Assembly (NCBI GenBank): GCA_023101885.1
Contig: JALPQD010000124.1
Location: forward strand, 4,621,695 to 4,685,694
Length of the DNA stretch: 64,000 bases
Origin: Typhlomys cinereus
Lineage: Eukaryota > Chordata > Mammalia > Rodentia > Platacanthomyidae
Direction of reading: 5' to 3'
In this document: in pieces, positions 41,364-53,240 of the stretch
How the letters are laid out: each line of letters opens with the position of its first letter
Position numbering within the stretch: the stretch's first letter is position 1
The notes under the pieces: model-generated
What the model was told of the DNA's origin: nothing
Seen by the model: only the letters and a program-made list of their open reading frames with translations
Database searches by the model: none
Translations under genes and position numbers: made by a program

Positions 41364-43144
41364 TGCCGCAGACCAGAGTCGCGGCCTCGAGACCAGGGCT
41401 CCCCAGGACCGGGTGGAGAACAGAACACACGCAGCTCCCTCTCGTCCGAGTGAATCCTGAACCCGTTTATTGAAACTTTCGTGACAGCTTTTATACAGAA
41501 ACTTTTGGGGTAAGAATGTTGCATACATTATACAGAAACTTTTGGGGTAAAGAATGTTGCATACATAATAGATAATCAGCAAAGTCACCTTCAGGGTGGA
41601 CCCTTTTTCTTTTCAAGAACCTAACCCATTGCTTCAGGGCAAAGGCACTTAACAGGAACATTCTCTCAGTATTCAAAAACTTATCTAATCTATAATGCTT
41701 CACCGGATAGCTGTGGGGCTGAGCCCACGTTTTAACAGAGACTGCTTTCTTTTAAAATACAGAGGCAGAATGTTCTCCTATTGAATTTAGCAAGGAACAT
41801 ATTTTACAATTAACTATAGGAATCCTCAACACCCCATAAGTACCAGCGTGAGCTTTGGCTGTTGTCCTCTCCAGGTTGATACTCTCAGTCAGGCAGGTCG
41901 ACATAGGCACCAGGCATGGCAGCAGGTTCTAACTTGGGAAGATGCATGCGGCTTATGTAGTCTCTACTATCTAAGCTTAAACCACATCTCCAAAGGGGGG
42001 GGGCCTTGACTTGAATACTCAAGGCCCATAAGCTATAGCTGGTTCTGTCGATGGAACACTGAGGTATGCACTGAAGAAAACACTTAAGTAATATAGTTAT
42101 TAGAAGAATAACTTCTATAATAGCATCCTTCTATTCCTTTAATAGTAAGGTTGTTTATGTCTTCCTTTGAGGAATTCCAGAAGCGTATTGCCATCAGTTA
42201 GATGACCCATCTGTGAACCATGCATACTCCAAACCTGGGGTCCAGTCAGGCCCCATATGCCAAGGGTGTCTCTTTCGGGGCAGAGGCGATCATTGGTGGG
42301 AGTGCACTCAGATGGTCCATCTCTGTGATTTCTCATAAGAGTGCTGTTTGGGGTAGGAAAGACACGGCCCCCTTTGCTTCTGACATGGATTCTCCCAGTT
42401 TGGATTGCAAATACCATCTCCAGGGGCAGTCTTGGCATCTAGACTTTCTGGCATGATGGTCTCTTCCTTGGCCTTCAGCCAGGGTAAGAGGGTATCACAG
42501 TTTCTTTTAAGGTTCCAGTGGACTGAGATGAGAGCATAGTCTTGTACTTCTGGAATTTCTGAGTTAGTACATAGGTGGGAATCCTACCCAACCTATGTTT
42601 TAAGAAGTTATTCTCTAATTTCCTTAAAATCAGTGCACACATTTTGGCTAACAAGTCTACTTATTATAAATGACTAGACATGAAATTTCTATTTAGTATT
42701 TGACTAAACTTAAAAAGCAGGCTTTTTCTCTAGAACAGAGAGCAGGAAGCTAGTTCCAAAAAACCCTAAGAAAGGGCACCCCTAATTACCAGAAGAATTC
42801 CTGCCAGAGGCAAGACTTGAATTGTCCTAAAGAAAACCAAAACCTAGGTGCCAAAACCTAGGTGAAGGGCACTCCTAATTACCAGAAGTCTTCCTGCCTG
42901 AGGCAAAACTTGAATTGTCTAGGAGAGAATGCCCAGCCCCTGTTCTTGGGCGTTACTGTGACCTTCCTCAGAGGACAGGCTTTTAGGCCTGTGCTGGGAA
43001 GAAACACCAAGGCCTGACAATTCCCATATTTTTCCTTATTTCTCTAAAATAAAGCCATGTCCTTATCCCAAAACATGATACTTTGAATCTACCTTTTCCA
43101 AACTGAGACATATTCTACCAGATTAGTTGGATAGGGACGCGGCA
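41364..43144 (-). repeat. LTR3, 1781 bp, shared by units 2 and 3
   Basis: Near-identical to the others, with shortened homopolymers near 41511 (GGGGTAAGAATG) and 41605 (CCCTTTTTCTTTTC). Confidence 0.95.
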
Positions 43145-43862
43145 TTTCCCTCCTTTTTATTTTTAATTTGAGCTTCTCAAGTTCTATGTTGAGCTGTCTG
43201 AAAGATGAGGAGATCAACCTGAAGATGACTGGAAAGAGGACTATAACAATGATTATGATAAAAATTGTCACGCCAATATGAATCAACATAGTAAACCAAG
43301 TTGTAGGATTAATATATGTTGATATATTATTCCAGAGAGATTCTGCCATCTGTCCTACATCAGTTACCTGTAAGTGAGCTTTACTAATGTCTGATATCTT
43401 AGTTTGTAAAGCTCTAATATCTGGTCCTAAATCTGTATTATGCCAAATTCCTAATAGATGGGATCGTATTTTTTCCCATGGTTTATCTGTCTGATTATAA
43501 GCATATGGAGTAACACAAATAAATTTATAGTTAGTATGGCAACGTGTAGTTAATTGTGCTTTTATATTGGCTATTTGATTTCCTAAATAAAGGACTGTAT
43601 CCTCTAGGACATTTATTCTAGTTTCTAACTTTTGGTCTATTTTCTCTTGAGCAGCTAGTGCAAGTGATACATTGTGTGATAGATTATTAACATGATTAGC
43701 TGTATGAACTTCAGAAACAAGGGCAGCAGTTGATAAGGAAAAGGTAGTAATAATACTAATCAATGTTGATATTCCTAAAATAAGCACAGCTACAAATCTT
43801 TTAGGCCTAATCAATGCATTTAGTCTCTTAAGTACCTCTAATCTTGAATTATCATACCAATC
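43089..43862 (-). pseudogene. env: Unit 3 env transmembrane remnant with frameshifted tail
   Basis: As in units 1 and 2, but one T is missing in the T-run near 43163. The last residues differ and the frame runs on to a later stop at 43089 inside LTR3. Confidence 0.85.
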
Positions 43863-44224
43863 TTAATACTAGTAGATGAATTTGAATGTTGTCTCAAATA
43901 TAAATTCTATCTCAGTACCAACACAATTAGCCAATGAACAATACAATTGGTGGGATAAATGTCAGCAAAAGTTAACAGGAAATTGTATATGTTTAGGAGC
44001 CAAAAGCAAAACAATAATGTATTTTAAATACAAAATAAAGTCCTTTTAGCATATGAAGAGCAACAGCTAACTTTTAAAGTCCAGTTTGTAAGAGACTCTC
44101 AGAGTCAGTCTAACAGAGATCAGGAATCCATCCTAGAAGGAAATATTTTGTGTGCAAGCACTGACCATCTAGGAAAGTCTGATCAAGAAGAGATGCCTGG
44201 AGGTCATTAGTTGTGACTGTTGGA

Positions 44225-44353
44225 CTAGTCTGGCTTCTTCAGGTCAGGATCTGGCTCTTTAAGTTGTTCTGCATTGATATTAACGCCCTTTTTCCTGTAG
44301 GCAGAGAGCTGTGATCTTGTCAGGGCAATTGTCCATGATTTTCTACTGGGCAT
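44225..44353 (-). CDS. Unit 3 copy of the 42-codon env-leader frame
   Basis: Differs from units 1 and 2 at two bases, both silent in this frame. Confidence 0.35.
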   Translation of the reverse strand: MPSRKSWTIALTRSQLSAYRKKGVNINAEQLKEPDPDLKKPD

Positions 44354-44404
44354 ACTAAATGCTTGGAAATCCACAGGGTGAGCCTGCTAATGGAGAAACA
44401 CAAA

Positions 44405-46296
44405 GATACCCACGACTCTAGCAGAGTCCTGGGTCTGGTTAGGACAGGTGTATGTCAAAGGCATTCTGTCATTGGATCCACCTTTTACTGTAAAGCCTTC
44501 TTAAAAAAAATTTAAACTGTATAGAATGGAGAAACAACTAAATGAGATATATCTGAGGAAGTGAGTTTAGCTGAAGGATGATATTACAAAATCTTCTTGG
44601 GGGGCAATTTTTATCAAAGATGTATAGAGACCATATTTGAGAAAATTGAAATTTAAGATTTTGTAGTTTTTATCTAGGCCCATTACCAAAATTTGTCTTT
44701 AAAGTACATGACCTTTATAATGTAAATATAATAGTTCAATTCCATAAGATCTAAAGCAGTTAAGCCCTTTAGGAGTTAAATTTTTATGAGTAACCAAACC
44801 TCTATTTAATTAAGACAGAGACAATTGAAAAACATTTGAATATATGAAGCTTAATTCTTAATTTCTAATTTCTGAGGTTTAATGTCTTTCCTTTTATAAT
44901 ATGGAAGAAGCATAACAAATATTTCCTTTAACCATCATCTCTAATTTTTAGTCTTATAAATCTAACATCCCACAAACCTTCACAACATACTTTAACCTTC
45001 CTCAAGTAACCAATTCACAAACCTCTTGTACACACTTTAACTTCTTAAGTAACATTTCTCATACCATAAACCTTCTTTTAAACCTTTTGTACATCTAAGT
45101 TTTACACATATATTTTTTTTGATGTTTCCCTGTTGTTTGTACATTAACTATCTCTCAAATGTCATTTAAAGGTAGAGATAATAATAGACCTCATTTTTAA
45201 AAGAAATAAAGAGTCTGAATTGGCAATTTTGAAAAGTTAACATGAATTTTTAAGTACATTTTAACACATTATCAAACAATGGAAGGAACAAGCAGTACAT
45301 GGTCACAAGAGAACACCTGTATGTTACTGTTTAGATAAGCAATTTTTCCTGGTTGCTAGATTTGATGGGATAAAATTTTATAAAAGAAATCAAGAGGAAT
45401 GAGGAAATTTGATTAATCCATATCACAGTGGGTTCGTTATTTTGAGAATATATGAAAAAACCTTTAAGAACGCAATATTTTTGTTTATATTCCTATTAAA
45501 AATCTAAACTAAGCAATAAACTTTCAAGAAAGAAAACAAATTATTTAAAGTATTTAAGTAGTTAAGGCCTTAGATGTCATTACAATTATTTGTTCTTATT
45601 TTTAAGTATGCATACATGTATTTAAAAAATGGCATGCCAAAATTCTAGTATTAGCGCGCAATAGAAAAAGAAAAATAGAAGTGGCCACACACAGAAACAT
45701 AAGACACACAACATGTAAACACACAGGACATACAAACATACAAACACATCAGTAATATACAATTCACTGATAACAGCCTTGAAATCACCTTTGAAAACAT
45801 CAAAAGCAGAACATTTATAAAAACCTTTTTTGAAAACAAAATCTCATTAGTTAAGTCAAGCAGTTTAGCTTAATTATAAAACATATGAAAAGCAGATTAA
45901 ACTTTAAAATTTAGTACAAAAACCAAATTACTATTTAAGAAACTATATTTAATACATGAATATATTTGTCTAATTTTTTTTTTTTTTTTTTGAAAATTTG
46001 TAAGCATTTCCCAAAATAACATTTGCATCTATAAAGGCCAAAATATTTATATTATAATTTTTTAAGCTGAGATCCTCTTGAAAGGTGGCAGTTTGAGAGG
46101 TTTTTTTATTACTTTTAGGATATGTTTTTATATCAATCTCTAGTTTTTTTTTTTTTACAATTTAAAAATATTAAGAACATGTTCTTGTCTTATTTTTTAT
46201 TCATTTATGTAGTTTTATTTATTTTTATTTTTTTTATTTTTATTTTGAAACCAAATGTTGGGATCTTTTAATAAAAGAAAGATGGAAATTTACAAC
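44405..46296 (-). other. AT-rich module, unit 3
   Basis: Matches unit 1 at the sites where unit 2 differs. Other differences are mostly run-length changes. Confidence 0.7.
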
Positions 46297-48935
46297 TTAA
46301 TCTCCAAAGCCAGCCAATTGTTTCTCATTGTTTCTAATCTTTTTGATCTTAACATTATGTTTTCTGTTTGATGGTTCTACGCGTTCTAATTTTAACTGTT
46401 TTGTACCAATCGTTCTATAGCCTGTATTTTTTCTACTGATGGAGGCCATTGTTCAATCCATATAGGCTCTTCTGATTTCCATTGTATCTTAGCATAAGTA
46501 ACAGTGGTCTCAATTAAAAATCTTTGTTCCAATTCTACAGGATTAGGAACTACTAAAGCCATTTCCATTGAGGATAAAACACTTTCTTCCCATAACGAGA
46601 AAGGAAGAGAGGGAATGGCATAAGGCTGAAAACCTTTTGTTTTAATTCTACCTGTCCATTTTAGTATTTGTGTACTCTTTTCTACATTTGAGGCTGATCC
46701 TATACCCAAAGTGGAAGAACTGTTAAGTACAGGCCATGTGGGGTGCCAATCTCTTCCTGCAATACAGGACATATTAGCTCCTGTATCCATTAGTCCCGAT
46801 ATATTTTTTCCCTGTGCTTGTATGTTTCTCATAGGGCGACTTTCCTGGGCCTCTTGAACCCATGCCACTACATCGGTAGAACTAAAACCTCCTTTTCCTT
46901 TATCATTAGACAGATTTAAATAAGGTAAAAGTAATAACTGTGCAATTTTCTGATTCTTATGTAACTGAATAGTCTTATCTGAGGATTGAATCATGAATTG
47001 AATTTCTCCGATATAATTGGAATCCACCACCTCAGGCAGCACTTGAATGCTGGCCCTGGAGGAAGAACTTTTCCCAAGAATGAGGCCAAAACACCCTTGT
47101 GGCAAAGGCCCAAAAATGCCAGAGGGAATTAAATGAACTCCCGAATCTGAGGGGATAATTAAATCCTTACTAGAAGTCAAATCTAAGCCTGCACTTCCAG
47201 GGGAGCCCCTTGCCAGGGAGAGAATGGATTTCCCTGACCCTGGGGGTGTCCCCCAAATTTTTTCTAGGGCCTGGGGCTGGCCCCAAGCCCCATTTTTGGA
47301 GTCACTACTTGGATTACTCCTAATCATCACTTGATCGTTATTATCTATCTGTGGAGGCAGAAAAGTTCCGTCCTTATGATATCTAGATCTACATTCATTT
47401 TTCCAATGATATCCCTTTTGGCATCTGGGACATAGCCCTCTCAGCTTATTACCTTGTTCATGATCCTTACTTTTGTTGGGACACTTCTTGCTGAAATGTC
47501 CCTTACTGCCGCAAGTAAAGCAGTCCATATTTCTTTGTCCTTCATTGCCAATAGTCCTAACAAATTGTGGTATAGGTCTGTCCTTTCAATGCCGCTGCTA
47601 TAGCCATACCCTGTACATAAGCTGGTGAGGCATCCATACAGACTTTAATGTAGTCTCCTATAGACCCCTGCTTTCTGATTGATCTTAACAGGGCCTGGCA
47701 TGTCACATTTGCATTTTCAAAAGCTAGTTGTTTTATAAGCATTTCTGCTGCTTCTGAATTAGTAATTATCCTTTCGACTGCCTCGGTCAATTGAGCTATA
47801 AAATCTTCATATGGTTGGTCTGCCTTTTGTTTAATATTTGCCAAATGAGTAGATTTGGTCTCTGGGACTGGCAGATCTCTCCAAGCTCTCACCGCTATTC
47901 TATTAATTTCCTCTAGAGCTGCCCTAGGTAAGTTTAGCTGGGCTTGGGCTGTATAATAATCTCCTGTACCTGTTAACATAGCCATGGTTAAGCCTTCTGT
48001 TCTCTTGGTTATTTGTCCTTGAATAACTCTTTTAGCCCTGTCTTCATATTCCGTTTTCCATAGTAAATATTGGCCAGGACTTAAGCATGACTTAGCTGTT
48101 TGCTGCCAATCAAAAGGAGTCATCCATTCCCTTGCAACAGTGTCCACTAGCTGCAGAGTGTATGGAGACGTGGGACCAAAGTCTTTTACAGCATTTTTTG
48201 AGCTCTTTAAAAGCTTATATGACAGTGGTTCCCATATAGGATTTTCGTCTCCAATGTCCTGAGTAATGGGAAATAGGAAAGAATGATCTCCCATTTCTCT
48301 AGCTTGTTGTACTGCTCTAAGAAAGCCCACCTTTGTGGGAGGTTCTACAGGCTTCTTTTCTATATGTCTTTGATTATAAGGTGGGGGCGCTGAAGCCTTT
48401 AAAAATACCCCCACATCCTCATCACGGTGAGGTGCTGTTTCTTTCTTTAAATCAGTCTCTTCAGAGGTAGACAGGACATTACTGTCTGCCTCTTTCCCTA
48501 AATCGGTCTTATCATCTGTTTTTTTCTTTAAACTTACTGTTATGACATCTTTAGGCTGAACTGAACCTTCGTAATTTCTATCTTTATTTTCTTTGGAGTC
48601 AGAGGAGCCTCCTCCTCTAACTTAGTTTCTTGTGCTATGCTTACTGTTTCTTGACTAGGACCTAAGGAATCTATCATTAAACTACATAGAGAAAATGCAG
48701 AAACTGGGACCTTTTCTGGTCCATGAACATGATAATAGTTTTTTATCTCTTTTCCTATCCTTTTCCAAACTTCTAGATCCAAGCTTCCTTCCTCTGGAAA
48801 CCAAGGACAACATTTTTGTACAAAACATAAAAACTTTCTTGACTTCTTAGAAGAAATATGAATACCTCGTGCATTTATCATTTGCTTAGTTACACCTATG
48901 AAGAGTCTTCTCTCTTTAGACTCAGTATGACCCAT
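46297..48935 (-). pseudogene. gag-pro: Unit 3 gag-pro region, frame-broken
   Basis: Starts correctly at 48935. Frameshifts relative to unit 1: one T missing near 48594 (matrix region), one G inserted near 47569 (just before the zinc knuckles), one T missing near 46402 (RT start). A T gained near 48196 and one lost near 48209 compensate each other, changing only a few residues. The open segments are 48540-48935, 47557-48414 and 46392-47528. The gag-pro junction is fused in one frame as in unit 1. Confidence 0.85.
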
Positions 48936-49206
48936 GTTGCTTACCCGCCTTCTTCACTCGGCTCCACTCGCGTCCGAGGGGGTCTCCTCTACCCTGGCGG
49001 AATCCTTTCTTCCCCGTCTCACTCGGCTCCACTTGCGTCCGAGGGGCGGAATCTTTTTTTTCCCGTCTTACTCGGCTCCACTCGCGTCCGAGGAGACTGG
49101 GATGTTATGCTTGCCTGAAAACTGAAAGAGAAAAGAAAAGAAAAAAAAAAAGAAAAGAGAAAAAGGAAAGAAAAACCCAGTCCAGTGTCCCTGTTCGGGC
49201 GCCAGT

Positions 49207-50988
49207 TGCCGCAGACCAGAGTCGCGGCCTCGAGACCAGGGCTCCCCAAGACCGGGTGGAGAACAGAACACGCAGCTCCCTCTCGTCCGAGTGAATCCTG
49301 AACCCGTTTATTGAAACTTTCCTGACAGCTTTTATACAGAAACTTTTGGGGTAAAGAATGTTGCATACATTATACAGAAACTTTTGGGGTAAAGAATGTT
49401 GCATACATAATAGATAATCAGCAAAGTCACCTTCAGGGTGGACCCTTTTTTCTTTTTCAAGAACCTAACCCATTGCTTCAGGGCAAAGGCACTTAACAGG
49501 AACATTCTCTCAGTATTCAAAAACTTATCTAATCTATAATGCTTCACCGGATAGCTGTGGGGCTGAGCCCACGTTTTAACAGAGACTGCTTTCTTTTAAA
49601 ATACAGAGGCAGAATGTTCTCCTATTGAATTTAGCAAGGAACATATTTTACAATTAACTATAGGAATCCTCAACACCCCATAAGTACCAGCGTGAGCTTT
49701 GGCTGTTGTCCTCTCCAGGTTGATACTCTCAGTCAGGCAGGTCGACATAGGCACCAGGCATGGCAGCAGGTTCTAACTTGGGAAGATGCATGCGGCTTAT
49801 GTAGTCTCTACTATCTAAGCTTAAACCACATCTCCAAAGGGGGGGGGCCTTGACTTGAATACTCAAGGCCCATAAGCTATAGCTGGTTCTGTCGATGGAA
49901 CACTGAGGTATGCACTGAAGAAAACACTTAAGTAATATAGTTATTAGAAGAATAACTTCTATAATAGCATCCTTCTATTCCTTTAATAGTAAGGTTGTTT
50001 ATGTCTTCCTTTGAGGAATTCCAGAAGCGTATTGCCATCAGTTAGATGACCCATCTGTGAACCATGCATACTCCAAACCTGGGGTCCAGTCAGGCCCCAT
50101 ATGCCAAGGGTGTCTCTTTCGGGGCAGAGGCGATCATTGGTGGGAGTGCACTCAGATGGTCCATCTCTGTGATTTCTCATAAGAGTGCTGTTTGGGGTAG
50201 GAAAGACACGGCCCCCTTTGCTTCTGACATGGATTCTCCCAGTTTGGATTGCAAATACCATCTCCAGGGGCAGTCTTGGCATCTAGACTTTCTGGCATGA
50301 TGGTCTCTTCCTTGGCCTTCAGCCAGGGTAAGAGGGTATCACAGTTTCTTTTAAGGTTCCAGTGGACTGAGATGAGAGCATAGTCTTGTACTTCTGGAAT
50401 TTCTGAGTTAGTACATAGGTGGGAATCCTACCCAACCTATGTTTTAAGAAGTTATTCTCTAATTTCCTTAAAATCAGTGCACACATTTTGGCTAACAAGT
50501 CTACTTATTATAAATGACTAGACATGAAATTTCTATTTAGTATTTGACTAAACTTAAAAAGCAGGCTTTTTCTCTAGAACAGAGAGCAGGAAGCTAGTTC
50601 CAAAAAACCCTAAGAAAGGGCACCCCTAATTACCAGAAGAATTCCTGCCAGAGGCAAGACTTGAATTGTCCTAAAGAAAACCAAAACCTAGGTGCCAAAA
50701 CCTAGGTGAAGGGCACTCCTAATTACCAGAAGTCTTCCTGCCTGAGGCAAAACTTGAATTGTCTAGGAGAGAATGCCCAGCCCCTGTTCTTGGGCGTTAC
50801 TGTGACCTTCCTCAGAGGACAGGCTTTTAGGCCTGTGCTGGGAAGAAACACCAAGGCCTGACAATTCCCATATTTTTCCTTATTTCTCTAAAATAAAGCC
50901 ATGTCCTTATCCCAAAACATGATACTTTGAATCTACCTTTTCCAAACTGAGACATATTCTACCAGATTAGTTGGATAGGGACGCGGCA
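49207..50988 (-). repeat. LTR4 (outer 5' LTR), 1782 bp
   Basis: The most distinct LTR: near its U5 end it has G to A (49250), loss of one AC in GAACACACGC, and G to C near 49322. Its right end CA abuts the second ATGACG. Confidence 0.95.
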
Positions 50989-50994
50989 ATGACG
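50989..50994. repeat. Right copy of the target-site duplication
   Basis: ATGACG, matching 25663-25668. Confidence 0.9.
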
Positions 50995-51190
50995 TATAAT
51001 GTGCAACCCATTCCATTGATGAGTCTATATCTGTTAGGATTGCTGCACAGCCCAGAGGGGGGTTTGTTGTGGAGAAAGTTCCAGAGATGTCAGGTACAGT
51101 GTATATTCTACAGTTGTTTTTGGAACAGTCTGCAGAAATAGAAAGTCCATTACATCCACAGTGCATCTGAAATTCAAAGTTTCTTTGTGG
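50995..51190 (-). other. Single-copy flank, transcript-end-like
   Basis: On the minus strand this 195-bp piece is open in two frames. In the pre-insertion order (across to 25662) one of these frames would meet TAA TAA and then AATAAAATAAAG. It could be the end of an old retrocopy or a chance frame. I do not recognise the product. Confidence 0.25.
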
Positions 51191-51290
51191 GGTGAGCATG
51201 TCAGCCCATGTCTATACCCTGCCACTTGGGAAACAGAGGCAGGAGTGTTGTAAGTCTGTGGCCAGCCTGGGCGACAGAGGGAGGCCGCAT
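51191..51290 (+). repeat. B1-like SINE fragment
   Basis: GTGAGCATGTCAGCCCATGT, ACTTGGGAAACAGAGGCAGG and GGCCAGCCTGGGCGACAGAG follow the B1 order. Confidence 0.65.
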
Positions 51291-52551
51291 GTCAGACATG
51301 TTCCTCCGTTGGTTTGAATCCTTCGTCTGGTAATCTAGCTGTTGGTGCAGCAAAGCCGCCCACTGTGGCTGTGTCTGGACTATCTGTCCCCTGACATTAA
51401 TACTTTTATGAACTCAGGAATATGAAATTTGGTGCTTCTTTAGGCTGGAGAGCAAGACTTTGCCTCCACAAGCAGAAATGAACAGCAGCCAGAGGACGTA
51501 GCTCCTCCCAGGCTGCTTCCGCCAGCCCGACACAACCCTCAACTCATCCCTCGACTTCAAGTGTGCGAAAGGCTGACAGCAAGGAGTGTCGGTGGGCAGA
51601 CACAAAACATTTGGACCTGGGTTCTGATCCAGCCAGCTGGTCTGTATCTTTCAGCTGGGAAGTTGAGACCATTAACATTTTGGGTTATTATTGAGAAATT
51701 TGCTGACTTTTTCTTTTCTTTTTAATTTCAATAGGATTGGAAACTTATTTTTTTCCTGGTGTATTCGCTGAGAGGAGCGAAAGGAGAGAACTGGTAAAAG
51801 TAGAAGTCGGAGCCAGCTGAGCCTCGGGGCTGGCCACGCCCTCTGGGAGCCCCTGTTCTGCACAGGTACCGGGGCCTCCGTGTCTCTAGACAAAGCCACA
51901 GTAAGACCACAGAGAGTTGAGGTTATTTCGTGAGACCTCATAAAGCCAAGGGCCGGAACCTGGGGGGCAGACACAGCTGGCCACATGTCTGTACCGCCGA
52001 GCCTAAGTCCCGGACTCAGTGCCCAGAATCCAGGCACTTCTGGGAAGTGCCACCCAGAGGTCTCTTCAGCCCAGACAGGAATTTGAGTAAGAGCAGAGTA
52101 ACCATTATGCCAAGGTCCAGCTCGATGACCCAGGGAGTTTATTGGGGTGAGTTGTAAGAAACTGGGTAACCACAAGCAGCCAACGCTGGAAAGCCACATC
52201 CCCGCGTGAATGGCAGCTTCTCCATGACTGTGGAGATGGACGCCCCCCTTCAACGCACCCTCCTCAGCTCATGTGCACTAGCGCCCCTCCCAGACCCCAC
52301 AGCCTGCCCAGTTAGGGAAGAATTGCACACTAATGTCTGTGAGGGGCTCCAGGTGAGGCCAGAATCCCAGGACCGTCAACAGTCAAGAGGTGGGATCTTT
52401 ATGGTCTCTGGCAAAAATGGCAGCTGTTCATGCCAACGAAAATGCCCTGTGGGTGACACATGCTTGGGTTCCTGGGGATGGGGGTTGTGACACCTGAGTC
52501 CACTGGCCTGCTCAGTCTAGCTGGCCCCAGGCTCAGGACAGACAGTGTCTT
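51291..52551. other. Unassigned intergenic sequence
   Basis: Includes a SINE-head scrap near 51443 (GGCTGGAGAGCAAGACTTTG). No gene is supported. Confidence 0.4.
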
Positions 52552-52856
52552 GAGAAGAGGAAGGGAGGGAGTGAGGAGGAGGAGGGAGTGAGGAAGGAGG
52601 GAAGGGAGAGAGGGAAGGAGGGAGGGAAGGAGGGAGGGAAGGAGGGAGGGAAGGAGGGAGGGAAGGAGGGAGGGAAGGAGGGGGGAGAGAGGGAGAGAAG
52701 GAGGGAGGGAGAAAGAGAAGGAGGGAAGGAGAGAGGGAGGGAGGGGGAAGGGAGGGATGGAGGGAGGAAGGAAGGAAGGAAGGAAGGAAGGAAGGAAGGA
52801 AGGAAGGAAGGAAGGAAGGAAGGAAGGAAGGAAGGAAGGAAGGAAGAAAAGAAAAG
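52552..52856. repeat. 300-bp polypurine tract
   Basis: (GGGAAGGA)n units grade into about 20 perfect GGAA repeats (52766-52844). Only one pyrimidine interruption was noticed (52757). Confidence 0.95.
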
Positions 52857-52895
52857 TAGTGTGTCTAAGGATTGACACCTGAAGTTGTCTGACCT

Positions 52896-52898
<3 letters not shown>

Positions 52899-52931
<33 letters not shown>

Positions 52932-52948
52932 TGCACAGACATGCATAC

Positions 52949-52980
<32 letters not shown>

Positions 52981-52990
52981 GCACACACAC
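52899..52990. repeat. (CA)n array
   Basis: CA repeats with CATGCACAGA and CACGCA interruptions. Confidence 0.95.
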
Positions 52991-53194
52991 GACAGCATGC
53001 ACATACACTTCGAGGAGCTCTGGGGGTCTCGCACCGGCTTGCGGTGAGCATCACAGTGTTAACAAATCCCCTCCTGGAAGGGTTTTTCTCTGCTCTGTAA
53101 AGAAGCTTCTGGAGCACTCCTGATAAACATGCGCTGCACCGAGGGGCGGCAGGCAGCCGACATGCTGGAAGAGAAGATAGTGTGGGGCTCTGGG

Positions 53195-53240
53195 TCCCCA
53201 CCACGGGGGTCCCCACCACGGAGGTCCCCACCACGGACGG
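53195..53240. repeat. 15-bp minisatellite, three copies
   Basis: TCCCCACCACGGNGG repeated three times in tandem. Confidence 0.9.

Larger units (their letters stand above)
25669..50988 (-). mobile_element. Tandem betaretrovirus-like ERV array: four LTRs, three internal regions
   Basis: The array reads, on the plus strand, LTR1-int1-LTR2-int2-LTR3-int3-LTR4 with periods of 7850, 7845 and 7843 bp. The element is transcribed on the minus strand, so LTR4 is the outer 5' LTR and LTR1 the outer 3' LTR. Family evidence: Lys3-type primer site, 6-bp target duplication, Gag with PPPY, two CCHC boxes, a dUTPase ahead of the protease, and a betaretroviral-type Env transmembrane remnant. Pol beyond the first residues of reverse transcriptase and the Env surface subunit are absent. 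Neighbouring units share one LTR, as expected from LTR-LTR unequal crossing-over after a single integration. Units are nearly identical; unit 2 (35.3-41.4 kb) carries private substitutions near 38,107-38,140, and unit 3 has private ones near 44,280-44,420. Confidence 0.95.

Noticed and set aside
25669..50988. Three independent insertions of the same virus
   Set aside because: No target duplications at inner boundaries, and neighbouring units share single LTRs.
52399..53234. Long Leu/Pro/Ser-rich and Glu/Gly/Lys-rich frames
   Set aside because: They are frames of the polypurine tract and the adjacent CA array.
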